From Microtetraspora sp. NBRC 13810 (GTDB lineage: Bacteria; Actinomycetota; Actinomycetes; Streptosporangiales; Streptosporangiaceae): a DNA stretch of 64,000 bases. The DNA lies in the NCBI RefSeq assembly GCF_030268685.1, contig NZ_BSRQ01000004.1:186001-250000 (forward strand), given 5' to 3'. Positions 34,306-42,323 of the stretch are shown in pieces. A model generated the notes under the pieces. The model worked only from the letters and a program-made list of their open reading frames with translations. It ran no database searches and was not told the origin of the DNA. How positions within the stretch are numbered: position 1 is the stretch's first letter; the number at the start of each line of letters is the position of its first letter. Position numbers and translations under genes: made by a program.

Positions 34306-35275
34306 CCTTCCCCGCGAGGCCGTCCCCCACCTCGGCCACCAGCGCCGACAGGCGCCGGACCTCGGGATGGCCGGGGCCGAGGGTGAGCCGTTTGATGCGC
34401 AGGGCGTCCCGGTAACGCCGTCCCGCCTGCTCGGCCCGGCCCTGGAGGTGGTCCAGGCGGGCGAGGTTCACCTGGCAGACGGCGACCTCGTAGTGGTCGG
34501 CTCCGAGGCGTTCGCGGAAGATGTCCATCGCCCGGTGCAGCGTCTCCTCCGCTTCGGCGTGCCTGCCCTGGCCGGCGAGCAGCGCGCCGAGCACGGCCAG
34601 GTCCGCGGCCACGTGGTCGTGGCGGGGGCCGGGACGGGGGCCGAGCGTCCGGCGTCTGGCCTCGATCGCGGCCCGCGCGTACCGTTCTCCGCCGGGGTCG
34701 CCGCGGGTGTGCGCGAGCCCGGCGAGATTGTGCAGGGCGTCGGCTCGCATCGGGTGCTCGCCGCCCAGCCGGTCCAGGCGGGTCAGGGCGTCGCGGTAAC
34801 ACGTCTCGGCCTCGCCGTACCGGCCGAGTTCCTTGCACAGCACGCCCAGGGCCAGCCGTACCGCGGCGCCCCGCTCGTGGTCGGTCTCCGGCGCCAGCGC
34901 GAACGCGTGCCGCAGGTGCACCTCGGCGGGCACGTACCTCGCCTGCCTGCGTTCGACGTCTCCCATCCGGACCAGCGCGTCGGACAGCGGGCCGTCGCGT
35001 CCCGGGCCGGGTGGCGAGGGGGTGAGCAGTTCGGCCGCGCGCCGGGCGCACGCGTGCGACTCCGGGTAGCGGGTGAGCGCGTGCCAGAGCGAGGCCAGGT
35101 CGACCAGCAGCGTCGCGCGACCGGCGAGGTCCACCTCACGTGCCGCCTCGTCGGCCCGCCGCGCCCAGCGCTCCCCCTCGGCGTACCACCCGCGCCTGCG
35201 GCAGTACACGCCGCGCAGGAGACACCGCCGGATCAGCGCGACCCGGCGGCGCCGGGCGAACCGGTCAGCGATCAC
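34301..35275 (-). CDS. Tetratricopeptide repeat protein
   Basis: This 324-residue soluble protein has about six TPR units from residue 30 to 310, for example ALCKELGRYGEAETCYRDAL-like and AVLGALLAGQGRHAEAEETL. The helices resemble the TPR sensors of SARP/AfsR-type or Rap-type regulators, but there is no DNA-binding or NB-ARC domain. GTG 35275 lies inside the 3' end of the small exported-peptide gene (11-base overlap), so translation is coupled. It may bind a peptide or a partner protein. The junction with the decayed permease lies at its stop. Confidence 0.8.
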   Translation of the reverse strand: MIADRFARRRRVALIRRCLLRGVYCRRRGWYAEGERWARRADEAAREVDLAGRATLLVDLASLWHALTRYPESHACARRAAELLTPSPPGPGRDGPLSDALVRMGDVERRQARYVPAEVHLRHAFALAPETDHERGAAVRLALGVLCKELGRYGEAETCYRDALTRLDRLGGEHPMRADALHNLAGLAHTRGDPGGERYARAAIEARRRTLGPRPGPRHDHVAADLAVLGALLAGQGRHAEAEETLHRAMDIFRERLGADHYEVAVCQVNLARLDHLQGRAEQAGRRYRDALRIKRLTLGPGHPEVRRLSALVAEVGDGLAGKG

Positions 35276-35396
35276 CGGGGGCCGGCTCGCAGTGGTTGGC
35301 GATGCGGATGGCCTCCGCCGTGCCGGTCATCAGCACGAAGAAGAACGGCACGGCCGAAACGGCCACCAGTGCGGACAGGCGCTTGAACTTACGCAC
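35265..35396 (-). CDS. 43-residue exported peptide precursor
   Basis: From GTG 35396 the peptide begins VRKFKRLSALVAVSAVPFFF and ends IRIANHCEPAPGDR. AAGGAG lies 5 bases upstream, the best ribosome site nearby. A basic start, a hydrophobic core (LVAVSAVPFFFVLM) and a possible cleavage site after TAEA leave a mature tail of about 14 residues with one Cys. It overlaps the TPR gene start by 11 bases. A Phr-like signal role is inference from this layout. Confidence 0.65.
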   Translation of the reverse strand: MRKFKRLSALVAVSAVPFFFVLMTGTAEAIRIANHCEPAPGDR

Positions 35397-35442
35397 GGCA
35401 CTCCTTCCAAGGACAGGACGTCCCCGATCGTGACCGCGCCGG

Positions 35443-35461
35443 CTTGTGCCTCACTTGTGCC
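35443..35461 (-). promoter_or_regulatory. 11-bp direct repeat upstream of the peptide/TPR pair
   Basis: CTTGTGCC occurs at 35443-35450 and 35454-35461, exactly 11 bases apart (GGCACAAG on the transcribed strand). One-turn spacing of heptamer-like repeats near a promoter is the SARP binding pattern. The remainder of 35397-35709 holds no gene I can support. Confidence 0.5.
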
Positions 35462-35709
35462 GGACTTGGAGCCGGACCAGCCGGCGGCTGTGGCCGGACT
35501 CCTCCCGCTCCGGCGGCAGCCCGCGCACGCGACCGCCGGCCGCGGCGCTTCGTCGCGGATGACGTCCCGGCCGGGAGGCAGCCGGGGCTCGGTCCGGCAA
35601 CCGCAGGGGCGTGATCGGCCAGGTGCGGAACGAGGAACCGGACATGACGTACGAAGGTCGTGGTCATGCCCAGTCACGGGTGAACCTGCACGACGGTTGG
35701 GGTAACGGG

Positions 35710-36147
35710 TCAGGGGCCCGCGATCTCCTCGGGGGGCAGGTCGGCGAGGGCGCGCAGGACCCGGAGGAAGGCCCGCCGGTCGTCCGCGGGGAAGCGGCCC
35801 AGCAGGCGTTCCTCGTTGCGCTGGATGCCGGCCTGCGCCGAGTCGCGCACCCGGCGGCCCTCCTCGGTCAGCGACAGGAGCCGGGCCCGCCGGTCGCCGG
35901 GGTCGGGCGTGCGCTCGATGAGCCCCCGGCGCTGGAGGTCGTCGAGGACGCCGATGATGCGCGTCTTGTCGGCGCGGATGGACTCCGCGAGCGCGGCCTG
36001 CGTCCGCAGCGGGCGCGCGCCGAGGGCCAACAGGACCGAGTAGGCCCACATCGACAGGCCGTGCTCGCGCAGGACGGGCAACTCGGCCTCGATCAGCGCC
36101 CGGCCCAGCGGGCTGATCATCGCGGCCAGGTCGGGACGGTCGGCCAT
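35710..36147 (-). CDS. MarR family regulator
   Basis: The 145-residue repressor carries a winged-helix core (about 45-105: TQAALAESIRADKTRIIGVL, then TPDPGDRRARLLSLTEEGRR) between N- and C-terminal dimerisation helices. It is divergent from the mycothiol-transferase-fold gene at 36223 across a 75-base spacer with a clear dyad. It probably represses both. Confidence 0.92.
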   Translation of the reverse strand: MADRPDLAAMISPLGRALIEAELPVLREHGLSMWAYSVLLALGARPLRTQAALAESIRADKTRIIGVLDDLQRRGLIERTPDPGDRRARLLSLTEEGRRVRDSAQAGIQRNEERLLGRFPADDRRAFLRVLRALADLPPEEIAGP

Positions 36148-36165
36148 GGGACGTCACTATACGCG

Positions 36166-36198
36166 TTGACAGATGATAAGCACATGTAGATGATGTGC
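36166..36198 (+). promoter_or_regulatory. Promoter with MarR-type dyad
   Basis: TTGACA (36166-36171) and GATGAT (36189-36194) are 17 bases apart. GCACAT (36180-36185) and ATGTGC (36193-36198) form a 6-bp dyad overlapping the -10, so the divergent MarR protein can block this promoter. Confidence 0.55.
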
Positions 36199-36222
36199 AC
36201 GAGCTTACTACTTGGAGACGGC

Positions 36223-36816
36223 ATGGACATCAGAGAGCTGGACCGGCGGGCGGTGCTCGCGAGCGCCGCCGTGGTCATGAAGGCGACGGCGGCGGACCTC
36301 GGGCGGCCGACGCCGTGCGCCGACTGGACGCTGGGCGACCTGCTGGCGCACATGACCGCCCAGCACAACGGCTTCGCCGCCGCCGCGAGGGGTGAGGGCG
36401 CCGACCTCGCGGTGTGGCGGGTGTCCTCGCCCGGGGACGACGCCGTGCCCGCCTATCTGCGGTCGGCCGAAGAGGTGATCGGCGCGTTCGGCGAGGACGG
36501 CGTGCCCGGCCGGGAGTTCACGCTGCCGGAGTTCGCGCCGCTCGGCCCGGAGTTCCCCGCCCGGACGGCCATCGGCTTCCACTTCATCGACTACCTGGTG
36601 CACGGCTGGGACGTCGCCCGCGCGCTCGGCGTCCCCTATGTCCCGGAGCCGGACCTCGTGGAGGCCGCCTGGCCGATCGCCCTCGCGGTGCCCGACGACG
36701 AGCGCCGCCTGCGGCCGGGAGCCGCCTTCCGCCCCGCCCTGACCGTCCCCGGTGACGCCCCCCGCTTCGACCGCCTCCTCGCCCTGCTCGGCCGCACGCC
36801 GGAGCCGCTCGGCTGA
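36223..36816 (+). CDS. TIGR03086-like metal-binding protein (mycothiol transferase fold)
   Basis: The 197-residue protein has an N-terminal four-helix domain with LLAHMTAQHNGFAAAARGEG and FHFIDYLVHGWDVARALG. Its histidines form the metal site of the DinB/maleylpyruvate-isomerase fold. PTPCADWTLGDLLAHM is the family signature. Members are mycothiol-dependent transferases or uncharacterised. TTGGAG precedes ATG 36223. The MarR regulator upstream suggests induction by a small toxic molecule. Its stop abuts the truncated hydrolase. Confidence 0.88.
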   Translation: MDIRELDRRAVLASAAVVMKATAADLGRPTPCADWTLGDLLAHMTAQHNGFAAAARGEGADLAVWRVSSPGDDAVPAYLRSAEEVIGAFGEDGVPGREFTLPEFAPLGPEFPARTAIGFHFIDYLVHGWDVARALGVPYVPEPDLVEAAWPIALAVPDDERRLRPGAAFRPALTVPGDAPRFDRLLALLGRTPEPLG

Positions 36817-37406
36817 CCCGGACCATTGCGGATGAAGAAGTCGAAGTTCGCGCGGCGCCGGTCGTCCATCGGGTGCGGGGTGAGGTCCGGTTCGGCTTCC
36901 TGCTCGCCGGGCCTGATGCCGAGGACCTCGGCGATCTTGCCGAAGGCGCCTTCGAGCCCCCGCTCACGGTAGACGCGCTGGAGTTCCACCAGTTCCTCTT
37001 CGTGGTGCCGGCGGTCGGCGTCGGGGAGCAGGGCGGGCGCGACGGGTTCGTGGGCGATGAGCGTGGCGAGCCGGCCGGGGTGCCGGACGGCCAGGTGCAG
37101 GCCGAGCACGGCGCCGAAGCTGCAGCCGAGCATGTGCGCGGGCCCGTCCGTGAGCTGGGCGAGCAGCCGCTGGACGTCGTCGGCGTGCTCGGCCATGGTC
37201 GCGCCGGCGGCCGGGTCGTCCAGGGTGCTGCGGGACAGGCCGCGCCGGTCGTAGGTGATGACGGTGTAGGTGTCGGCGAGCCGGACCACCAGGTCTGCCG
37301 TACGGCCGGCGTCGCCTTCGCCGCTCTGGGAGATGAGCAGGGCGGGGCCGTCGCCGCGGACTTCGTAGTAGAGCCGGGCGCCGGGGACAGGGAGATATCC
37401 GTCCAT
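36817..37406 (-). pseudogene. Truncated alpha/beta hydrolase
   Basis: From ATG 37406 the protein reads MDGYLPVPGARLYYEVRGDG and keeps the nucleophile elbow GCSFGAVLG and the cap to DDRRRANFDFFIRNG. After about residue 194 the frame runs into the antisense of the gene at 36223 and stops at 36636. The last third, including the catalytic His loop expected in this family, is missing. It is divergent from an intact MarR gene whose operator survives. Confidence 0.8.
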
Positions 37407-37418
37407 GCCGGTGAATGT

Positions 37419-37444
37419 ATCAGATTTGATGCATCTGTTTTGAT
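37419..37444. promoter_or_regulatory. 12-bp direct repeat, MarR operator candidate
   Basis: ATCAGATTTGAT (37419-37430) and ATCTGTTTTGAT (37433-37444) are direct repeats 14 bases apart; GATGCATC at their junction is itself palindromic. The site fills the spacer between the truncated hydrolase and marR. Confidence 0.6.
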
Positions 37445-37458
37445 GTAAGTTGGGTCAC

Positions 37459-37896
37459 ATGAACGGAGTCGACCTCTTCCTGCTGGGCCGGACGCTGATG
37501 AAGATCGCCGAGGAGACGATGCCGACCGAAGGCATCGGACCGCAGACCACCAGCACCCGCACCGTGCTCGTCGTCGTCGCCGACCTGCGCGCCCATCCGC
37601 GGACCTCCGTCGGCGAGATCGCCGGTCGTACGGGCCTTCCTCAGAGCGCGGTCTCCGCCGCCGTGGCCCGGCTCAGGACGGCGGGCTCGATCGTGACCGG
37701 CCCCGATCCGGCCGACCGCCGCCGCACCCTGATCCAGGTCGCCCCGCAGATGTCACAGCGGGTGGCCGAGGTGCGCGCCACACCCATCGACGGCCCGCTC
37801 GCGGCGTCACTGGGCACCGACGATCCCGCCGAACTCGCCGAGGTGGTCGCACTGCTGGAAACCCTCGCCGCCCGCCTGTCCGGCGCCGGCACCTGA
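37459..37896 (+). CDS. MarR family regulator
   Basis: The 145-residue protein is read from ATG 37459 (TTG 37450 is possible). The winged helix covers about 45-105 (VGEIAGRTGLPQSAVSAAVA, then TGPDPADRRRTLIQVAPQ). It looks intact although the divergent hydrolase that it probably controls has lost its C-terminus. The ligand is unknown. Confidence 0.88.
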   Translation: MNGVDLFLLGRTLMKIAEETMPTEGIGPQTTSTRTVLVVVADLRAHPRTSVGEIAGRTGLPQSAVSAAVARLRTAGSIVTGPDPADRRRTLIQVAPQMSQRVAEVRATPIDGPLAASLGTDDPAELAEVVALLETLAARLSGAGT

Positions 37897-37984
37897 CCTG
37901 CCGCGGGGGTCCGGCCCGCGGTGCGGGGGCGCCGTGCGAACGCGCGGCGGGTGCCGTGGGCGCCGCCGCGCGGTTCCGCGGGCC

Positions 37985-38317
37985 TCAGCGTGCGTAGGTC
38001 TCGCCCCAGATGCGCAGCTCACGCAGTACAGGTCCGATCGCCGTCCCGGCATCGGTGAGGACGTACTCGTCGCGGGGCGGGTGCTCGCAGTAACGACGGC
38101 GGGTGATCAGCCCGGCGTCCTCGAGTTCGCGCAGCCGGGTCGCGAGCGAGTCGCGGGGAGCGCCGGTGTTGGCCTGGATCTCGTTGAACCGGTGGACGCC
38201 GAGGCCCAGTTCGCGGAGCACGAGCAGAGCCCAGCGGTCACCCACGACACCCAGTGCGTCGGCGATCCCGCAGACACGAGGATCAGCGGTTCGAGAGGGT
38301 TTGCTTTTCAGACTCAC
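37985..38317 (-). CDS. HxlR family regulator
   Basis: The 110-residue protein starts at GTG 38317 (VSLKSKPSRTADPRVCGIAD). It shows the HxlR winged helix: VGDRWALLVLRELGLGVHRF, NEIQANTGAPRDSLATRLRE and a wing with YVLTDAGTAI. The single Cys near residue 17 sits where redox- or quinone-sensing HxlR proteins carry a sensor Cys. It is divergent from the SDR gene at 38375. The start codon overlaps one arm of the operator. Confidence 0.9.
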   Translation of the reverse strand: MSLKSKPSRTADPRVCGIADALGVVGDRWALLVLRELGLGVHRFNEIQANTGAPRDSLATRLRELEDAGLITRRRYCEHPPRDEYVLTDAGTAIGPVLRELRIWGETYAR

Positions 38318-38351
38318 GATGGTTAGCGTAGCCGACGTTCGCGAGTCTGAA
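38307..38351. promoter_or_regulatory. Separated 9-bp inverted arms, HxlR operator
   Basis: TTCAGACTC (38307-38315) and GAGTCTGAA (38343-38351) are perfect inverses with centres 36 bases apart. One overlaps the hxlR start and the other the SDR promoter, suggesting two dimers or a loop. Confidence 0.6.
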
Positions 38352-38374
38352 TTTCGTACCGACTGGAGACGCCC

Positions 38375-39130
38375 ATGCCATCCGTCCTGATCACCGGGGC
38401 CTCCAAGGGCATCGGCCGGGCCACCGCCGCCGAGTTCGCCGCCCGCGGCTACCGCGTCATCGCCACCGCCCGCGACCCGCGCGCGCTGGAGGGTCTCGAC
38501 GTGGCGCAGCGGCTGCGCCTCGACGTCACCGACCAGGCCACCGTCGACGAGGCGGTCGCGGCCGCCGGTGAGGTGGACGTGCTGGTGTCCAATGCGGGCG
38601 TGATCTTCCTGGCCGCGGTCGAGGCGAGTCCGGTGGCCGAGATCGAGCGGCTGTTCGCGCAGAACACCTCCGGCGCGATCCGGGTCGCCCAGGCGGTGCT
38701 GCCGCAGATGCGCGCGCGCAAGAGCGGGCGGTTGCTGTTCGTGTCCAGCGTGGTGGGCCGCGTCGTCTTCTCGGGGAACGCCGCCTACGCGGCCAGCAAG
38801 TGGGCCCTGGAGGCGCTGGCCGAGGCGCTGGCCATCGAGACCGGCCCGTTCGGGATCCACACCACCCTGCTGCAGCCGGGCACGGTGAGCTCGGGTGCGC
38901 TCGACGACCCGCTGATCTACCGGCTGCCCGACGACCCCTACACCGCGCTGGCCACCGACAGCCTGGACCGCAGCGGCTCTCTCACCTCGGAGCAGGTCGC
39001 CCGCGCGGTCGCCGACGCCGCCGAGCTCGACGCGCCGCCGCTGCGGCTGCCGGTCGGCGACGTGGCCGCCGCGCTCCTCGCGGCCCGCAAGGCCGCACCC
39101 GAGAACGTCCCCTTCGTCCTCGGTTCCTGA
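38375..39130 (+). CDS. Short-chain dehydrogenase/reductase
   Basis: The 251-residue protein has the GASKGIG cofactor loop, NAG at VSNAGVIFLA, catalytic Ser in FVSSVVGR, and YAASK with catalytic Tyr and Lys. The R after the loop region favours NADP. It belongs to the classical SDR group annotated as 3-oxoacyl-ACP reductase-like or general aldehyde/ketone reductases. It is divergent from HxlR, which often responds to aldehydes. The substrate is unknown. Confidence 0.93.
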   Translation: MPSVLITGASKGIGRATAAEFAARGYRVIATARDPRALEGLDVAQRLRLDVTDQATVDEAVAAAGEVDVLVSNAGVIFLAAVEASPVAEIERLFAQNTSGAIRVAQAVLPQMRARKSGRLLFVSSVVGRVVFSGNAAYAASKWALEALAEALAIETGPFGIHTTLLQPGTVSSGALDDPLIYRLPDDPYTALATDSLDRSGSLTSEQVARAVADAAELDAPPLRLPVGDVAAALLAARKAAPENVPFVLGS

Positions 39131-39254
39131 GCGCCGCCGGGCCGACACGGCGTTCGCTCTCGCCTGCCTGGCGGCGACGCCGAGCCCGCGGCCCTAGCCT
39201 GAGCCTGACCACCCCGTCGCCGGCATCTCCATCGACAGAGGAGCGAAAAGGATC

Positions 39255-39362
39255 ATGTCTTCGACCCTGATCACCGTAGGCGCCTGCCGGGCTTCCGCCG
39301 GGCCAGCCCGGCGCGGCCACCGGGTCGTCGTCATCCGCCGCAACCCGAACGGCCGTTGGTGA
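39255..39362 (+). pseudogene. Start-site stub of an NAD-binding protein gene
   Basis: Behind AGAGGAGCGAAAAGG the frame starts MSSTLITVGACRAS and ends RGHRVVVIRRNPNGRW. The opening and the RGHRVVVIRRNP strand are those of an NmrA/epimerase-type Rossmann protein. The glycine loop is scrambled and the rest of the gene is missing; a stop follows after 35 codons. It survives directly upstream of the split-barrel gene. Confidence 0.6.
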
Positions 39363-39369
39363 GGGACGG

Positions 39370-40313
<944 letters not shown>

Positions 40314-40322
40314 GACCCAGCC

Positions 40323-40356
40323 CCCAAAACCCGGCAACAGTGTTCGCTGTTTTGGG
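40323..40356. promoter_or_regulatory. Nested dyad operator of the TetR gene
   Basis: CCCAAAAC (40323-40330) and GTTTTGGG (40349-40356) are perfect 8-bp arms. Inside them AACAG (40336-40340) and CTGTT (40347-40351) form a second dyad. It lies between the decayed monooxygenase start and the tetR start. Confidence 0.7.
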
Positions 40357-40366
40357 ACCGTTCGCA

Positions 40367-41074
40367 ATGGAACCGATCTGGAACCGGCCCGAGCGGGCCG
40401 CCCGCGGACCGCGGCCCGCCCACAGCAGGGACGCGGTCGCCGCGGCGGGCGTGCGCGTCGCCGACACCGAGGGCGTCGAGGCGGTGTCCATGCGCCGGGT
40501 GGCCGCCGAGCCGGGCGCCGGAACGGCGTCGCTCTACCGCTATCTGACCGGCAAGGACGAGCTGTTCGACCTCATGGTCGACGCGGTGATGCGCGCGGAG
40601 GAGCCGCCGGAGCGCACCGGGGAGTGGCGCGCCGACCTGCGGGCGCTGGCGGCCGGGTCACGGGCCGTGATGCTGCGCCATCCCTGGCTTCCCATGCTGG
40701 TCGCGGCCAGGCCGAACCTCGGCCCCGGCTCGCTGCGCTGGATGGAGTCCTGGTACGGCGCGGTCGACGGGTTCGGCCTGGACGCCGACGAGATGCTCGC
40801 GCTGGTCGGCACGGTGCAGATCTTCGTGCACGGCGCGGTGACACGGGAGCTGGCCGAGCGGGAGGCCGGTTTCGACTTCGCGTCCCGGATGGCCGCCCAG
40901 GGCGCGTACGGCGACGCCGTCATCGCGGGCGGCGCCTACCCGACGCTGATCCGCATCATGGTGGAGGCGGAGGGGCCGCACCGGCCCGACCGGCACGACC
41001 GCGCCTTCGCCGACGGCCTGGAACGCGTCCTCGACGGCCACCGGTCCCTCCCCGGGGGCACGTCCGGCCGCTGA
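40367..41074 (+). CDS. TetR family regulator
   Basis: The 235-residue protein starts at ATG 40367 (MEPIWNRPERAARGPRPAHS). It has a helix-turn-helix at about 22-65 (VSMRRVAAEPGAGTASLYRY) and a TetR_C-type ligand domain with SRAVMLRHPWLPMLVAARPN. A Pro replaces the usual Leu in RVAAEPGAG, at the turn of the DNA-binding motif, which may weaken binding. Its divergent monooxygenase target is a pseudogene. Confidence 0.88.
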   Translation: MEPIWNRPERAARGPRPAHSRDAVAAAGVRVADTEGVEAVSMRRVAAEPGAGTASLYRYLTGKDELFDLMVDAVMRAEEPPERTGEWRADLRALAAGSRAVMLRHPWLPMLVAARPNLGPGSLRWMESWYGAVDGFGLDADEMLALVGTVQIFVHGAVTRELAEREAGFDFASRMAAQGAYGDAVIAGGAYPTLIRIMVEAEGPHRPDRHDRAFADGLERVLDGHRSLPGGTSGR

Positions 41075-41162
41075 CCACGCCTCCGGGACGGGGCTCGGGC
41101 GCCCTGGAGCCGGGCCGGCGGCCGGCGGAGCACGCCCCGCGCCCGTGGACGGAGGCGCCGGG

Positions 41163-42206
41163 TCAGGACAGCGGGGCGATCAGTCCGGCCGCGCGGGCCA
41201 CGGCGGCGAGGGCGTCGGGGTCGCCGGTGCGCCAGTGGACGTCGAGGCAGGTGTCGGCGAGTTTGATGACGTGCTCGTCGCCGTGCCGTACGGCGAGGTC
41301 GAACGCCTCCTCGGGGGAGCCGGGGGCGGCGGGCAGGGTCTCCCGCGGGGCGGGGCCCTCGGGGAGGTAGGCCGCGGAGACCGCCGCGCCGGCCGCCCAC
41401 GCCGCCGCCAGGCTGGCGTCCCAGAGCTCGGCGGGCAGCGCGGGCAGGGTGCGCAGCACGGCGGTCGGCGCGGTCGCCGAGTGGACCAGCATGACGGGCG
41501 AGCCGTGCCCGTGCGTCAGGTAGCGCAGGGTCGCCGCGTCCGCCAGCTCGGAGAGCAGGGCATGCGCCTGGCCGGCGTCGGCCGCCGGTCGCAGCGCGGC
41601 GAGCGAGGCCGTCCAGCCGTCGAGGCGCGCCAGCTGGTCCAGCCGGTGGTTGATGCCCTCCCGCTGGTCGGGCACCCGCGGCACGGCGGCGAGGGCCCGC
41701 CCGGGGCCGGTGGCTCCGGAGGGCGCGGCCGTGCCCGCGACCGGCTGCCAGCGCGCCGCCCAGTACCCCAGGGCCTGGCCGAACTCCGCCAGCCGCGGCT
41801 CGTCCTCGCGACTCAGCAGGGCGTGCACCGCGTGCCCGGTGCGGATCACCCCGTGGGTGGCGCCGGCCGCGATGCCGGGCAGCAGCCGCGGCCACCACGT
41901 CTCCAGTACGGCACGCCAGGGCTCTTCCCGCACCACGCGCCCGAAGTACGCCAGCCAGTCGCCCAACCTGCGCGCATCCCCCAGCGCGGGCCGCCAATCG
42001 CCGGGGTCGATGGGACTGCTCCCGCCCGGCGCCTCCTCCAGGCGGCGGACGTAGCCGTCGAGCCAGCGGTGCACCTCCCCCGCGTGCCCATGCCGGACCA
42101 TCGACTCCGCCGCCATCGGACCGTGGTTGCTCAGCCAGCCCTCGAACTCCGGCCCGGTGCGGTGCAACCGCTCGTACGCCTCTTCCAGCACTCCGTCGCC
42201 ATTCAT
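41163..42206 (-). CDS. Questin oxidase-like protein
   Basis: The 347-residue protein carries NHGPMAAESMVRHGHAGEV near residue 28 and ATHGVIRTGHAVHALL near residue 115. These are the two most conserved segments of the questin oxidase family, cofactor-independent Baeyer-Villiger-type oxygenases of anthraquinones in fungi. Bacterial members are uncharacterised. There is no signal peptide. It stands alone, convergent with the TetR gene at 40367. An aromatic polyketide-like substrate is inference. Confidence 0.8.
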   Translation of the reverse strand: MNGDGVLEEAYERLHRTGPEFEGWLSNHGPMAAESMVRHGHAGEVHRWLDGYVRRLEEAPGGSSPIDPGDWRPALGDARRLGDWLAYFGRVVREEPWRAVLETWWPRLLPGIAAGATHGVIRTGHAVHALLSREDEPRLAEFGQALGYWAARWQPVAGTAAPSGATGPGRALAAVPRVPDQREGINHRLDQLARLDGWTASLAALRPAADAGQAHALLSELADAATLRYLTHGHGSPVMLVHSATAPTAVLRTLPALPAELWDASLAAAWAAGAAVSAAYLPEGPAPRETLPAAPGSPEEAFDLAVRHGDEHVIKLADTCLDVHWRTGDPDALAAVARAAGLIAPLS

Positions 42207-42323
42207 GCGTCAGACGCTAACCGGGCGCCCGTCCCGCCGCATGGGCCCGACGGCCGAGACCTCCTGCTCCATCGGACCTAGTCCCCCGGCCCTCCGGGAG
42301 TCAAGCTCCTGACCTTCCGGCGG

